From Synergistaceae bacterium (GTDB lineage: Bacteria; Synergistota; Synergistia; Synergistales; Aminobacteriaceae): a stretch of DNA of 13,825 nucleotides. Positions 1 to 7,698 of the stretch are shown here, one piece after another (positions within the stretch are counted from its first letter, which is position 1; each line of letters opens with the position of its first letter). The stretch lies in the NCBI GenBank assembly GCA_017458545.1, contig JAFTBA010000186.1, positions 1 through 13,825 on the forward strand, in the 5' to 3' direction. Position numbers and translations under genes: made by a program. The notes beneath the pieces were generated by a model. It had not been told where the DNA came from. It saw nothing but the letters and a program-made list of their open reading frames with translations, and made no database searches.

Positions 1-189
1 GCGCATAGCATCGAGACGGGACTTTATAGGTTTGAACCGGGAGAAGTCTGTTACTTCGGGTATATCAGAAAAATCTATTTCATCATCATCTTTATCACGG
101 AACATCATAGATATTAATCTCTGTTTCATTTCCTCACGCTGTTCGGGTGTTTTGGCGAGCGCAAGAACATCTTTAAGACTCATTTGCAT
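1..189 (-). CDS. Small acidic hypothetical protein, N-terminal part (C-terminus off the window)
   Basis: Sixty-three codons are open from an ATG at 189 down to the left edge, so the gene is partial. An AAAGGAGA Shine-Dalgarno at 199-206 lies 10 nt before this ATG and favours it over a second ATG two codons later (183). The protein begins MQMSLKDVLALAKTPEQREE, a predicted amphipathic helix rich in K/E. A run of Asp/Glu follows (RDKDDDEIDFSDIPEV), then a basic stretch ending at the edge. No signal peptide or membrane segment is visible. I do not recognise the family. It has its own extended -10 promoter and sits behind the terminator of the kinase/regulator operon, so it is probably a separate unit. 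Real-gene status rests on the SD, promoter and uninterrupted frame. Confidence 0.6.
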   Translation of the reverse strand, partial: MQMSLKDVLALAKTPEQREEMKQRLISMMFRDKDDDEIDFSDIPEVTDFSRFKPIKSRLDAMR

Positions 190-237
190 AGCGTTTCTTC
201 TCCTTTCCCGTTGCTTCTCCGAACTGAAATTGTCCTG

Positions 238-246
238 ATTATATCA
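238..246 (-). promoter_or_regulatory. Extended -10 promoter for the small acidic gene
   Basis: Reading the minus strand, TGATATAAT is a perfect TATAAT preceded by TGn, the extended -10 pattern. It lies about 48 nt upstream of the ATG at 189. No good -35 is seen at 16-18 bp, which is tolerated by extended -10 promoters. It falls after the terminator at 280-316, consistent with a fresh transcription start. Confidence 0.5.
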
Positions 247-279
247 TCGTCATTTACCGTTACGCGCTCAACAAAATCA

Positions 280-316
280 AAAGCCCTTCCCGTTAAAAAA
301 AAACGGAAAAGGCTTT
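280..316 (-). terminator. Rho-independent terminator of the kinase/response-regulator operon
   Basis: A hairpin with 15-nt arms (AAAGCC... / ...GGCTTT) encloses a run of seven A/T. Thirteen of the 15 pairs are Watson-Crick. On the minus strand the right side continues TGATTTTG, a T-rich tail; on the plus strand the downstream sequence is ATCTGAG, so the minus direction is favoured. It lies about 40 nt after the stop of the response-regulator gene at 357, as expected for the end of that operon. Confidence 0.7.
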
Positions 317-356
317 ATCTGAGAAAGGAGTATTTTTGTGTTACTGCTGCGGTTAA

Positions 357-1223
357 TTATCGTTTTGTCTTGAAGAAATCATCTATGCTGTCAAGTATAT
401 CCTTCGGCAGCATCGTCTTCAACAGATACTTCTCCGGCTTAAACCTTAACACTTCCATTATGCTGCGCTTATCGCCCTTCGCAGTCAGGAACATCACGGG
501 GATATTCGCAGTGTTCGGATCCGAACGTATCATCTCCAAAACTTTCGGACCGTTTACTATCGGCATCTCGAAATCAAGCAGTATCAAATCAACTTTATTC
601 TTCGCCAGAATCGTTATCGCATTCATTCCCGAGTTCGCTACAAGAATCTTGTACCTCGTTGACAAAAGACTCTTCATCGACCTCAATGCCGTCGCATCAT
701 CATCAACTATCAGTATGCTCTTGAACTCCTTGAGCTTATCTACTGCTTCGCCCTCTTTCTGCAAACGCTTGATGAGTTCGCCCAAATCTACGGGCCTGGT
801 GTATACCTGTGCAACATAATCGGACTTCTTCCCGATTATCGTGTCAAGTTCCTCCTGTGTCCCTATCACGAAGAACCTTATACCCCTGTCCTCAACCAAA
901 TCCCTTATGTAGCCGAGTACATCAATCATCAGGTTATCCTCGCCCTGCAGGTACAGTATGAATATTCGAGGTATATCATCCTTCTTCTCTTCCGCGCCTG
1001 AGGCTGCAGCGTCTTCACCTTCGGCACTCTCCTGCGCAAGAAGCGCAGCTACTTCAGGATCTATCACTTCATCTTCATTACCGTTGTCTTCCTTCAGGAA
1101 ATTAGAGATTGCCGTTACATCAGGCTTCACCGTTAAAACCTCAAAATCCTGAGCTTTAAGATGATTGATTATTCCCTCCGATATAAAACTCACTTTCTCT
1201 GTGATAAATAATACTTTGCTCAA
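357..1223 (-). CDS. Two-domain response regulator: pseudo-receiver plus canonical receiver
   Basis: A 288-aa cytoplasmic protein with no DNA-binding or enzymatic output domain. Residues 168-285 form a canonical receiver: acidic triad D174-D176, phospho-acceptor D217 in LLDFEMP, switch T247 in FLTAKGD, and K269. Residues 1-155 look like a second receiver fold (KVLFITEK at strand 1, RIFILYLQ near strand 3, ending YTRPVDLGELIKRL). It has no Asp at the acceptor position (YLQ) and R143 where Lys is expected, so it is probably a pseudo-receiver. An Ala/Glu/Asp-rich low-complexity insert spans about residues 43-85. The start is TTG at 1223, preceded by a GGAAGGAAG purine tract; no better start is in reach. 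It lies 35 nt behind the 807-aa hybrid kinase and should be co-transcribed with it, making it a likely phosphorylation target of that kinase's HPt domain. It may act as a single-domain-type adaptor, as CheY-like regulators do; the partner is unknown. Confidence 0.85.
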   Translation of the reverse strand: MSKVLFITEKVSFISEGIINHLKAQDFEVLTVKPDVTAISNFLKEDNGNEDEVIDPEVAALLAQESAEGEDAAASGAEEKKDDIPRIFILYLQGEDNLMIDVLGYIRDLVEDRGIRFFVIGTQEELDTIIGKKSDYVAQVYTRPVDLGELIKRLQKEGEAVDKLKEFKSILIVDDDATALRSMKSLLSTRYKILVANSGMNAITILAKNKVDLILLDFEMPIVNGPKVLEMIRSDPNTANIPVMFLTAKGDKRSIMEVLRFKPEKYLLKTMLPKDILDSIDDFFKTKR

Positions 1224-1258
1224 TTTATCTTCTTCCTTCCTTCCCGTTTATTCCCTGA

Positions 1259-3682
1259 TTATAGCAGACCTTCAAGCGTTCCCCAGTCAGCATTGGTTAC
1301 ACACTCTTTTATCTTCTCAAAACGCTCGCGTTCCGCTTCAGGTATTCTGTAATTCTTAGTCTCCTCTATAAGCCTGTCAATATTATCAAGATCAAAATCT
1401 TCAGCAAATCCCTTTATCAATGAATACATTTCCCTCAAGTCTTCAACAGAAATTTCAGGCAGCGACATATCAGGCTCATCATTCTTCCCGAAAACTTTTT
1501 CGAGCAGCGGCTTATACCCTCTGTACTGTGCCAGCAGTGCAGGAGTCTTCAACTCAATCTCGGCAACATCATTCTTATCTCCGCATGCTTCGAGATATTT
1601 CGCGTCCTCTGAAAGTTTCAACGCTCCCACGAGTCTCGCAGCACTCTTTAATGCGTGTACTTTTATCGTGTAATTCTTAATGTCCTTTTCGCGCTCAAAG
1701 CCCTCAATCTCATCGGCTTTCTTATCGAGCGAGTTGTAGAAAATTTCAAGCGCCTGCACAAATGTATCTTCAGTTCCGCAGTTAGTTACCGCTGCCTCGT
1801 AATCAATACCGGGTATGTTCTTATACTTCGCAGACTCATCGGCCTCTTCAACTGCTGAAGGTTCATTAACTGTCTGAGGGGCTGCAGTCCCGTCAGTTCG
1901 TATTACGAGGTCGGGCGGAAGGTACTCAAGCAACACCTGTTCGAGCCTCACAGTGTCAACAGGCTTCGAGATGTAATCGCTGAACCCCTCATCAATATAC
2001 AGCTGTCTCGCTCCCAGTACAGCGTTAGCAGTAAGAGCTACGACAGGAGTGTTAAAGTTCAAGCCGTCAGTCATTTTCTTCATGTTGTGGAACGCCTCTA
2101 TACCGTCCATGCCGGGCATACGGTGGTCAAGGAATATTATGTTGTAGTGATTCATTCTAACCATCTGGAGCATTTCTATACCGCTTGAGGCAGTATCAAT
2201 TTTGATTTTCGTTTTCTTGAGCAGGTTAGCAAATACCAAAAGATTCACATCAGCGTCATCAACAACAAGTACTCTTGCATTCGGTGCCTCAAATGGCTGG
2301 GTAAACGCCTTATCCTGATGAGCCGATGCCGTTGAGAATGCCCTCTCGTAATCACCTATAGGCTCCCACTTCTTAACAGTCTGTCTGACTCCGAATGAGA
2401 ACGTTGAACCCTTATGAAAAACGCTGTCAATCTTCAGCTCTGAGTCCATTAAGTGCAGCAGCTGCCTTACTATAGGCAGTCCTAACCCGGAACCGTCTGC
2501 ACTGAATTTCCTTGAGGCTTCTACGTGTTCAAACGGTATGAAAATATTTTCGATGTCCTCAGGCTTAATCCCTATACCCGTATCAGTTACTGAACAGTTC
2601 AGTAGTATGCTGTAACTGTCAACAGGTTCATAGCCTAACGTAACGGTTATTCCTCCGCGTTCAGTGTATTTCACGGCGTTGTTCAAAAGATTGAGCATTA
2701 CCTGACGTATATGGTACTCATCGCCTTCAAGTATTCTGGGAATATTTTTGTCAACGTTTACGGTAAGGGCCAGTGATTTTTTCTTGGCCTGTTCTGCAGC
2801 TATGCTTACGAGGTCGTTTATTAGCGAACTTAAATCGTAACGGACGTGAATAATCTCCATCTTCTTGTCCTGAAGTTTAGAGAAGTCTAGAACATCATTA
2901 ATGATTCCCAAAAGTGCCCGTCCGCTCCTTTGAATAACCAGTGCATACTCACGGATTTCAGGTCTGTCCTCCTCGCGCAGAATCATCTCATTCATTCCCA
3001 GTATCGAGTTCATCGGAGTCCTAATCTCGTGGCTCATGTTATTGAGGAATGAACTCTTAGCTTCATTCGCTGAATTTGCTTCGGCTATGGCGTTGTCGAG
3101 TCTCTCCTGCTGGTGTCTGTAAGCATACGTGTATAACAGGAACAGCATTCCGAGAATCAACGCTGCAATCAGAATAGCTGCAAACATACTTTCAGACTGA
3201 GCAGGTTCAATGCCGACAGACTCAGGATAAAAATGAACGAACACTGCGTTCGTAAGGTAAGCTGTAATTTCAAGGCATACCATTATGAAAGCATCGGCAG
3301 TCTTCATGAAACAAGGAGTAGCTACCGCAGCAAGTATAAAAAATACAGGCACTCCGCCTGATGTTCCGCCGTCAATGAAAAACAGAGCGGTTAATCCGAA
3401 AATGAATCCCCCGACCGTTAAAGGGTATGATAATTTCTTCAGCCTCCCCGCAGTTCCGTTACGTATACAGTAAACTGAACATAACAGTAACAGCACTGAC
3501 AGAACGGCCATGACGAAATACGCTGAAGCCGAAACGTAATGCCCTCCGATAAGCCTTATGATTCCCGTTAAGCTCATGGCTGCAGATGAGACTGTACCGA
3601 ATGCACAGAAACATAACGCTGTTATATTACTGCCTGAATCATCAGGCTCAAGGATAAGTTGTCTGATTGTGTGAGTATTCAT
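1259..3682 (-). CDS. Membrane hybrid histidine kinase with receiver and HPt domains
   Basis: An 807-aa inner-membrane sensor kinase containing a full phosphorelay. About six hydrophobic segments lie between residues 20 and 187. A linker (190-210) leads to the HisKA domain with autophosphorylation site H218 in NMSHEIRTPMNSILGMNE. The HATPase domain follows, with N-box NLLNNAVKYT (331-340), G1 DTGIGI (367-372) and G2 GSGLGL (397-402). The receiver spans about 468-588, with D475/D476, acceptor D519 in FLDHRMPGMDG, T551 and K573. The HPt domain (about 625-735) carries H676 in VHALKSAARLVG. A charged tail of about 70 residues (735-807) has no assigned function. All kinase and relay residues are present, so it should be active. 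The ATG has no SD, and a -10 element sits 7 nt before it, suggesting a leaderless mRNA. The input signal cannot be read from the sequence. It is divergent from the 639-aa kinase and followed by the response regulator. Confidence 0.93.
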   Translation of the reverse strand: MNTHTIRQLILEPDDSGSNITALCFCAFGTVSSAAMSLTGIIRLIGGHYVSASAYFVMAVLSVLLLLCSVYCIRNGTAGRLKKLSYPLTVGGFIFGLTALFFIDGGTSGGVPVFFILAAVATPCFMKTADAFIMVCLEITAYLTNAVFVHFYPESVGIEPAQSESMFAAILIAALILGMLFLLYTYAYRHQQERLDNAIAEANSANEAKSSFLNNMSHEIRTPMNSILGMNEMILREEDRPEIREYALVIQRSGRALLGIINDVLDFSKLQDKKMEIIHVRYDLSSLINDLVSIAAEQAKKKSLALTVNVDKNIPRILEGDEYHIRQVMLNLLNNAVKYTERGGITVTLGYEPVDSYSILLNCSVTDTGIGIKPEDIENIFIPFEHVEASRKFSADGSGLGLPIVRQLLHLMDSELKIDSVFHKGSTFSFGVRQTVKKWEPIGDYERAFSTASAHQDKAFTQPFEAPNARVLVVDDADVNLLVFANLLKKTKIKIDTASSGIEMLQMVRMNHYNIIFLDHRMPGMDGIEAFHNMKKMTDGLNFNTPVVALTANAVLGARQLYIDEGFSDYISKPVDTVRLEQVLLEYLPPDLVIRTDGTAAPQTVNEPSAVEEADESAKYKNIPGIDYEAAVTNCGTEDTFVQALEIFYNSLDKKADEIEGFEREKDIKNYTIKVHALKSAARLVGALKLSEDAKYLEACGDKNDVAEIELKTPALLAQYRGYKPLLEKVFGKNDEPDMSLPEISVEDLREMYSLIKGFAEDFDLDNIDRLIEETKNYRIPEAERERFEKIKECVTNADWGTLEGLL

Positions 3683-3684
3683 GC

Positions 3685-3700
3685 GGTGAATAATATCACA
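3685..3700. promoter_or_regulatory. CRP/FNR-like palindrome in the divergent kinase promoter region
   Basis: On the minus strand the sequence reads TGTGA-TATTAT-TCACC, matching 9 of the 10 defined bases of the Crp consensus TGTGA-N6-TCACA. Its centre is at 3692.5. The N6 is exactly the proposed -10 of the leftward kinase gene, so a bound protein should block that promoter. It lies about 60 bp upstream of the start point predicted for the rightward promoter, near the classic -61.5 class I activator position. No regulator gene is visible in the window, so the binding protein is inferred only from the motif. Confidence 0.45.
3690..3698 (-). promoter_or_regulatory. Extended -10 promoter of the 807-aa kinase gene, possibly leaderless
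   Basis: On the minus strand, TGATATTAT fits TGn plus a -10 of TATTAT. Seven nucleotides (TCACCGC) separate it from the ATG at 3682, so transcription would start at or next to the A of the start codon. No SD lies before this ATG, which agrees with a leaderless transcript. No clear -35 is seen. Confidence 0.4.
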
Positions 3701-3739
3701 TTTATTTTGGAGGTGCTACAGGTCTTGCGTTATGAGTTA

Positions 3740-3745
3740 TATAAT
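3740..3745 (+). promoter_or_regulatory. -10 element for the rightward kinase/GGDEF-EAL operon
   Basis: A perfect TATAAT lies 53 nt upstream of the TTG start at 3799. No recognisable -35 is present at 16-18 bp, so the promoter may depend on an activator; the CRP-like palindrome at 3685-3700 is suitably placed. AT-rich surroundings make a chance match possible. Confidence 0.4.
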
Positions 3746-3798
3746 AGTCAACAATTTTAATTTAATCTTTCAATCTCGCCGAAGGAGTTATTAGCAAC

Positions 3799-5718
3799 TT
3801 GGAAAGCAATTACATTATAGAGTCTGAACTCGCAGTAGTATTTTTGAGCGCAACACTGTGCGTTTACCTCCACATCATTTACTCGGGAGCATCATCGGAT
3901 AAAAGAGGTCTCCTGCGTTACTGCTATATGACCACTGCAAGCAGTTTAGCCGAAATTATTTCATCAATCGTTCTCGCTGAGGGTTCAGGGTTCTCACTGC
4001 GGTCAAAATATTTCTTTTTGAATCTTATGCAGGCTTCAATCTGCGGAGTATATTTCATGTTTATGCGTTACATTTCTTATTTCGGACAGGACACTCAATT
4101 ACGCAGACGTACCCATTACATTCAGAACATACTGCTGGGAGTATTCTTTTACCTTCTTCTTGTCGGTCACTTCACAGGAGCTAACTACAGCATAACGCCT
4201 TACGGACTCAAACAGGGGGCATTGAATTGGGTATTATCGTACGGGTTCATAGGTCTTTGGGGAACATGGGCATGGTTTGAAATTTACATCTGCCGAAACG
4301 CTTTCACTAAAGGACAGTTATGGGCATTAGTGATTGACTTAGTAGCCTCGTGGATAATCATAGCTCTTCAGTCGGTATACTTCCCTGATATTCCTGTTCA
4401 TTTCATCGTTATATCGGTCAATGTGTATTACTTCTTTTTTCTGCTTGAAACACCTGCCTACAGAGACCTCGAACGCACTCTCGAACGTCTCAGAAAAGCC
4501 AAAGCCCTCGCCGATGAAGCAAATGCTCAGGCAATCGCTGCTGACGCTGCAAAAGGTGAGTTCCTCGCTAACATGTCTCATGAGATTCGCACACCTCTCA
4601 CAACTATATTGGGAATGGACGAAGTGATATTGAGAAAATATGAGGCAGGCCCTATATACGAATATGCGCGCGATATTCAGAGCGCAGGCAATACACTTCT
4701 TCACATCATCAATGACATACTTGACTTCTCGAAAATAGAGTCGGGTCAGCTGGAACTTGCAGCAAGGAATTACGATTTAGGCAGAGTATTACGCGATGTT
4801 GAGAACATGATAAGAATACGCGCTGAACAGAAAGGTCTTCAGTATTCGGCACAGATAGACGAGTCATTGCCCGATGAACTTTTCGGCGACAGAATAAGAG
4901 TCCATCAGATTATGGTCAACATTCTCAACAACGCCGTAAAGTATACCAAAAGAGGCAGCGTTAAGTTTACATTGACAGGAGTACGCGGTGATGATCCTTC
5001 ACTGATTGTTCTGCACATAACTGTTACCGACACGGGCATAGGCATACACGCTGAAGACATACCCAAGCTCTTTAAGTCGTTCAGCAGGATTGACGCTAAG
5101 GAGACTCATAACATTGAGGGTACGGGACTCGGTCTGGCAATAACAGGCCGTCTCATCGAACTCATGGGAGGCAGCGTCGAAGTAACATCAACTTACGGAA
5201 TAGGCTCAACGTTCCATGTTGCAATCCCTCAGAAAATAGTAGGCTCTAAAACCCTCAGAGAATATGAGCTTGAGGACTCTCGCAAAAAGAAAGAAGAACG
5301 CAAAATCCTCAGAGCTCCCTCAGCAAGAATATTAATTGTTGACGACAATGACATGAACAGAATAGTATTGCGCTCACTGATGAAAGAGAATCAGGTTCAG
5401 ATTGATGAGGCCGAGTCCGGTGAGGAATGCCTCAGCAAGTGCGAAAAGAATCATTATGATGTCATACTGATGGACTACATGATGCCCAGAATGGACGGGA
5501 AAGAAACTCTGCATAATCTCAAGGAAATGCGCGACGCTCCGGGAGCAAAAGCAAAAGTTATTGTTTGTACCGCTAATGCACTTGTAGGAGTGAGAGCAGA
5601 ATTGTTATCGGCAGGTTTCGATGACTTCATCAGCAAGCCCGTCAACGGCAAAGAGTTAGAGGAAATACTCGCAAAATATATACCTTCAGACAAAATAATT
5701 CAGGGAGGGGAGGGCTAA
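3799..5718 (+). CDS. 7-TM hybrid histidine kinase with receiver (no HPt), first of a tandem pair
   Basis: A 639-aa membrane sensor kinase. About seven hydrophobic segments fill residues 9-217, without a large periplasmic loop. A helical Ala/Glu-rich linker (220-255) leads to HisKA with H261 in NMSHEIRTPLTTILGMDE. The HATPase domain has an N-box around N374-N378, G1 DTGIGI (411-416) and G2 GTGLGL (441-446). A C-terminal receiver (508-630) has D515/D516, acceptor D559 in LMDYMMPRMDG, T591 and K613. There is no HPt, so phosphate must pass to an HPt in trans, possibly that of the divergent kinase. The start is TTG at 3799, with AAGGAG at 3782-3787 (11 nt spacing). The gene ends in GGG-GAG-GGC-TAA, which itself forms the SD of the next gene, 6 nt downstream, implying translational coupling. 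The signal sensed is unknown. Confidence 0.92.
   Translation: MESNYIIESELAVVFLSATLCVYLHIIYSGASSDKRGLLRYCYMTTASSLAEIISSIVLAEGSGFSLRSKYFFLNLMQASICGVYFMFMRYISYFGQDTQLRRRTHYIQNILLGVFFYLLLVGHFTGANYSITPYGLKQGALNWVLSYGFIGLWGTWAWFEIYICRNAFTKGQLWALVIDLVASWIIIALQSVYFPDIPVHFIVISVNVYYFFFLLETPAYRDLERTLERLRKAKALADEANAQAIAADAAKGEFLANMSHEIRTPLTTILGMDEVILRKYEAGPIYEYARDIQSAGNTLLHIINDILDFSKIESGQLELAARNYDLGRVLRDVENMIRIRAEQKGLQYSAQIDESLPDELFGDRIRVHQIMVNILNNAVKYTKRGSVKFTLTGVRGDDPSLIVLHITVTDTGIGIHAEDIPKLFKSFSRIDAKETHNIEGTGLGLAITGRLIELMGGSVEVTSTYGIGSTFHVAIPQKIVGSKTLREYELEDSRKKKEERKILRAPSARILIVDDNDMNRIVLRSLMKENQVQIDEAESGEECLSKCEKNHYDVILMDYMMPRMDGKETLHNLKEMRDAPGAKAKVIVCTANALVGVRAELLSAGFDDFISKPVNGKELEEILAKYIPSDKIIQGGEG
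5707..5714 (+). promoter_or_regulatory. Ribosome binding site inside the end of the upstream kinase gene
   Basis: GGGGAGGG, encoded by the last sense codons of the 639-aa kinase gene, lies 10 nt before the ATG at 5725. It selects this start and couples translation of the two kinases. Confidence 0.75.
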
Positions 5719-5724
5719 CACTAT

Positions 5725-7668
5725 ATGCTGACTTACGGATATAACGTATGGATTGAGGCAGCTGTGCTTCCTTTTTTGGGGGTAATGGCTGCATTCCTGT
5801 TTATGAGGTACAGAACTAATGCTGAAATTAATATACGCTTCCGACTCCTGACGCTCTCAACATTCCTGGCTGCTCTGCTTGAAGTTTCATCGACACTGCT
5901 GATTGACGGCTGGGGACACAGGCACATAATCAACCTCATCATACGAACGATGTATTATGCCTCAGTCAATGTAAATGCTTATCACTTAATGAGGTATGTT
6001 GAAGCCTTCGTGAGGGTTGACAATCAAAAATTCGACAAGTTCAACAAAATACTTCTTGCCTCAAGTTTCGTAGTGCTTGCGCTGAACGTAATGCCGGGTA
6101 CTTCAGGATTCTTCTTTATCATAGTGAATGACGGAGGATTATTCAGAGGGACATACAACACTTTATGGAGGAGCGTTTATGTTCTGTACTTTGTCGTAAT
6201 GGCACTGTGGCTTCAGATGACTCACAAAGAATATTACACAGCTAAATCGCAGTTCGTCATACTCAACTCAATCGTAGGACTTCTCATTGCAGCCAACATA
6301 GTGCAGTACATGTTTGTAAGGACAGTTCTGTTTACTTACGCTGTTGCCGCTGTAATGCTGTTCCTGATATTTTTCTATTACGAGGCACCTGCTTACAGGC
6401 GTATGCTAACGGTTGAACAGGAGCTCGAAACTTCGCGCCTTAACGCAGAACATTCAGCCCAACTCGCTAACGCTGCCAACCGTGCAAAAAGTGATTTCCT
6501 CGCTAACACTTCACACGAAATCCGAACTCCTATGAACGCTATTCTGGGCATGAACGAGATGATATTGAAGGAGAGCAGAGACCCTGATATTCGTCAGGCA
6601 GCTATGGACATTCGCAGGGCAGGCAATCATCTTCTGTCAATCATCAACAACATACTGGACATCTCAAAGATTGAGTCGGGCAAAATGGAACTCTATAAAG
6701 CCGAGTATCATTTGTGGCAGTTACTCCGGGATATTGAGGAGAGTAATTTCGAGGCAGTGCGTGAAAAGAGTCTGAAATTTATTCTTGATGTTGACAGGAG
6801 TTTACCCGAACATCTTTTCGGCGATGAGGATCACATAAGGCAGGTCATAACCAACCTCATTGACAATGCCGTTAAGTACACTCAAAAAGGAAAAATCACC
6901 CTCAGCGTTAAAGGTACTGTCTCCGAAAATACACGTGTACATCTGAAAATTTCAGTTATTGACACGGGGATAGGGATAAGGCATGAGGACATCAACAAGC
7001 TGTTTCATTCTTTCGAGCGCGTAAACCTTAACGAAACTCAGAGCATTCAGGGAGCAGGTTTAGGTTTAACGCTGGTGAGGTATCTTGTTGAATTGATGGG
7101 CGGTAAGGTCAGTGCAGAGAGCGAATACGGAAAAGGCAGCAGGTTTACTGTTGAACTGACTCAGCAGTTAGCACACGGAGGTTTCATAGGGACGATAGCG
7201 GACTATGAGTCCCTCGTCGAGAAGGAACGCAGGAAAGTAACGGGTACTCTCTCCGATTCGATGAGGCCGTTCACGTGTCCTGAAGCGAGGCTGCTTATTG
7301 TTGACGATACGCCCGTTAATCTGGTGGTCGCTAAGGGAATGCTGAAGGAGTCGCAGGCTCAGGTTGATACTGCGGAGTCTGGTGAAGAAGCTCTGGCATT
7401 AATAGAGGCGAACCGTTACGACATAATATTTCTTGACCACAGAATGCCGGGGCTTGACGGAGTCGAAACGCTGAAGAAAGCCAAAGAGATTAACGGTCCT
7501 TCAAGAGCGGCCAAGTACGTAGCATTAACGGCGCATTCAGGGAGCGGACTGCGCGATGAATATATCGGTATGGGGTTTGATGAATATCTGTCGAAGCCCA
7601 TGAAGAATGACGCTATGAGAAAAATATTAGCGTTATGCCTTCCCGATGATGTGAAAATATTTGCGTGA
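5725..7668 (+). CDS. 7-TM hybrid histidine kinase with receiver (no HPt), second of a tandem pair
   Basis: A 647-aa paralogue of the preceding kinase with the same layout. About seven membrane segments lie within residues 9-218 and a helical linker spans 222-258. HisKA carries H264 in NTSHEIRTPMNAILGMNE. HATPase has an N-box NLIDNAVKYT (377-386), G1 DTGIGI (413-418) and G2 GAGLGL (443-448). The receiver (about 520-642) has D527/D528, acceptor D571 in FLDHRMPGLDG, T602 and K624. The membrane-to-linker junction EAPAYRRM matches ETPAYRDL of its neighbour, which points to an old tandem duplication. The sensor halves have diverged strongly, which fits recognition of different signals. All catalytic residues are intact. 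It lacks an HPt. It is followed after 30 nt, with no terminator, by the PAS-GGDEF-EAL gene. Confidence 0.92.
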   Translation: MLTYGYNVWIEAAVLPFLGVMAAFLFMRYRTNAEINIRFRLLTLSTFLAALLEVSSTLLIDGWGHRHIINLIIRTMYYASVNVNAYHLMRYVEAFVRVDNQKFDKFNKILLASSFVVLALNVMPGTSGFFFIIVNDGGLFRGTYNTLWRSVYVLYFVVMALWLQMTHKEYYTAKSQFVILNSIVGLLIAANIVQYMFVRTVLFTYAVAAVMLFLIFFYYEAPAYRRMLTVEQELETSRLNAEHSAQLANAANRAKSDFLANTSHEIRTPMNAILGMNEMILKESRDPDIRQAAMDIRRAGNHLLSIINNILDISKIESGKMELYKAEYHLWQLLRDIEESNFEAVREKSLKFILDVDRSLPEHLFGDEDHIRQVITNLIDNAVKYTQKGKITLSVKGTVSENTRVHLKISVIDTGIGIRHEDINKLFHSFERVNLNETQSIQGAGLGLTLVRYLVELMGGKVSAESEYGKGSRFTVELTQQLAHGGFIGTIADYESLVEKERRKVTGTLSDSMRPFTCPEARLLIVDDTPVNLVVAKGMLKESQAQVDTAESGEEALALIEANRYDIIFLDHRMPGLDGVETLKKAKEINGPSRAAKYVALTAHSGSGLRDEYIGMGFDEYLSKPMKNDAMRKILALCLPDDVKIFA

Positions 7669-7698
7669 TACTTAAAAAATTTTACGGACGGAGGATTT

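Noticed and set aside
184..819. 211-codon plus-strand open frame
   Set aside because: It lies mostly antisense to the response regulator, crosses the terminator hairpin, and its translation is Ser/Phe-rich without a recognisable motif. The minus-strand frame has clear receiver motifs.
3712..3760. Possible short plus-strand ORF after GGAGGTG near 3712
   Set aside because: The TTG that follows at proper spacing gives only about a dozen codons before a stop, so the SD-like sequence is probably accidental.
4339..4704. 121-codon minus-strand open frame
   Set aside because: It is antisense to the membrane and HisKA part of the 639-aa kinase; no SD, Cys/Ser-rich shadow composition.
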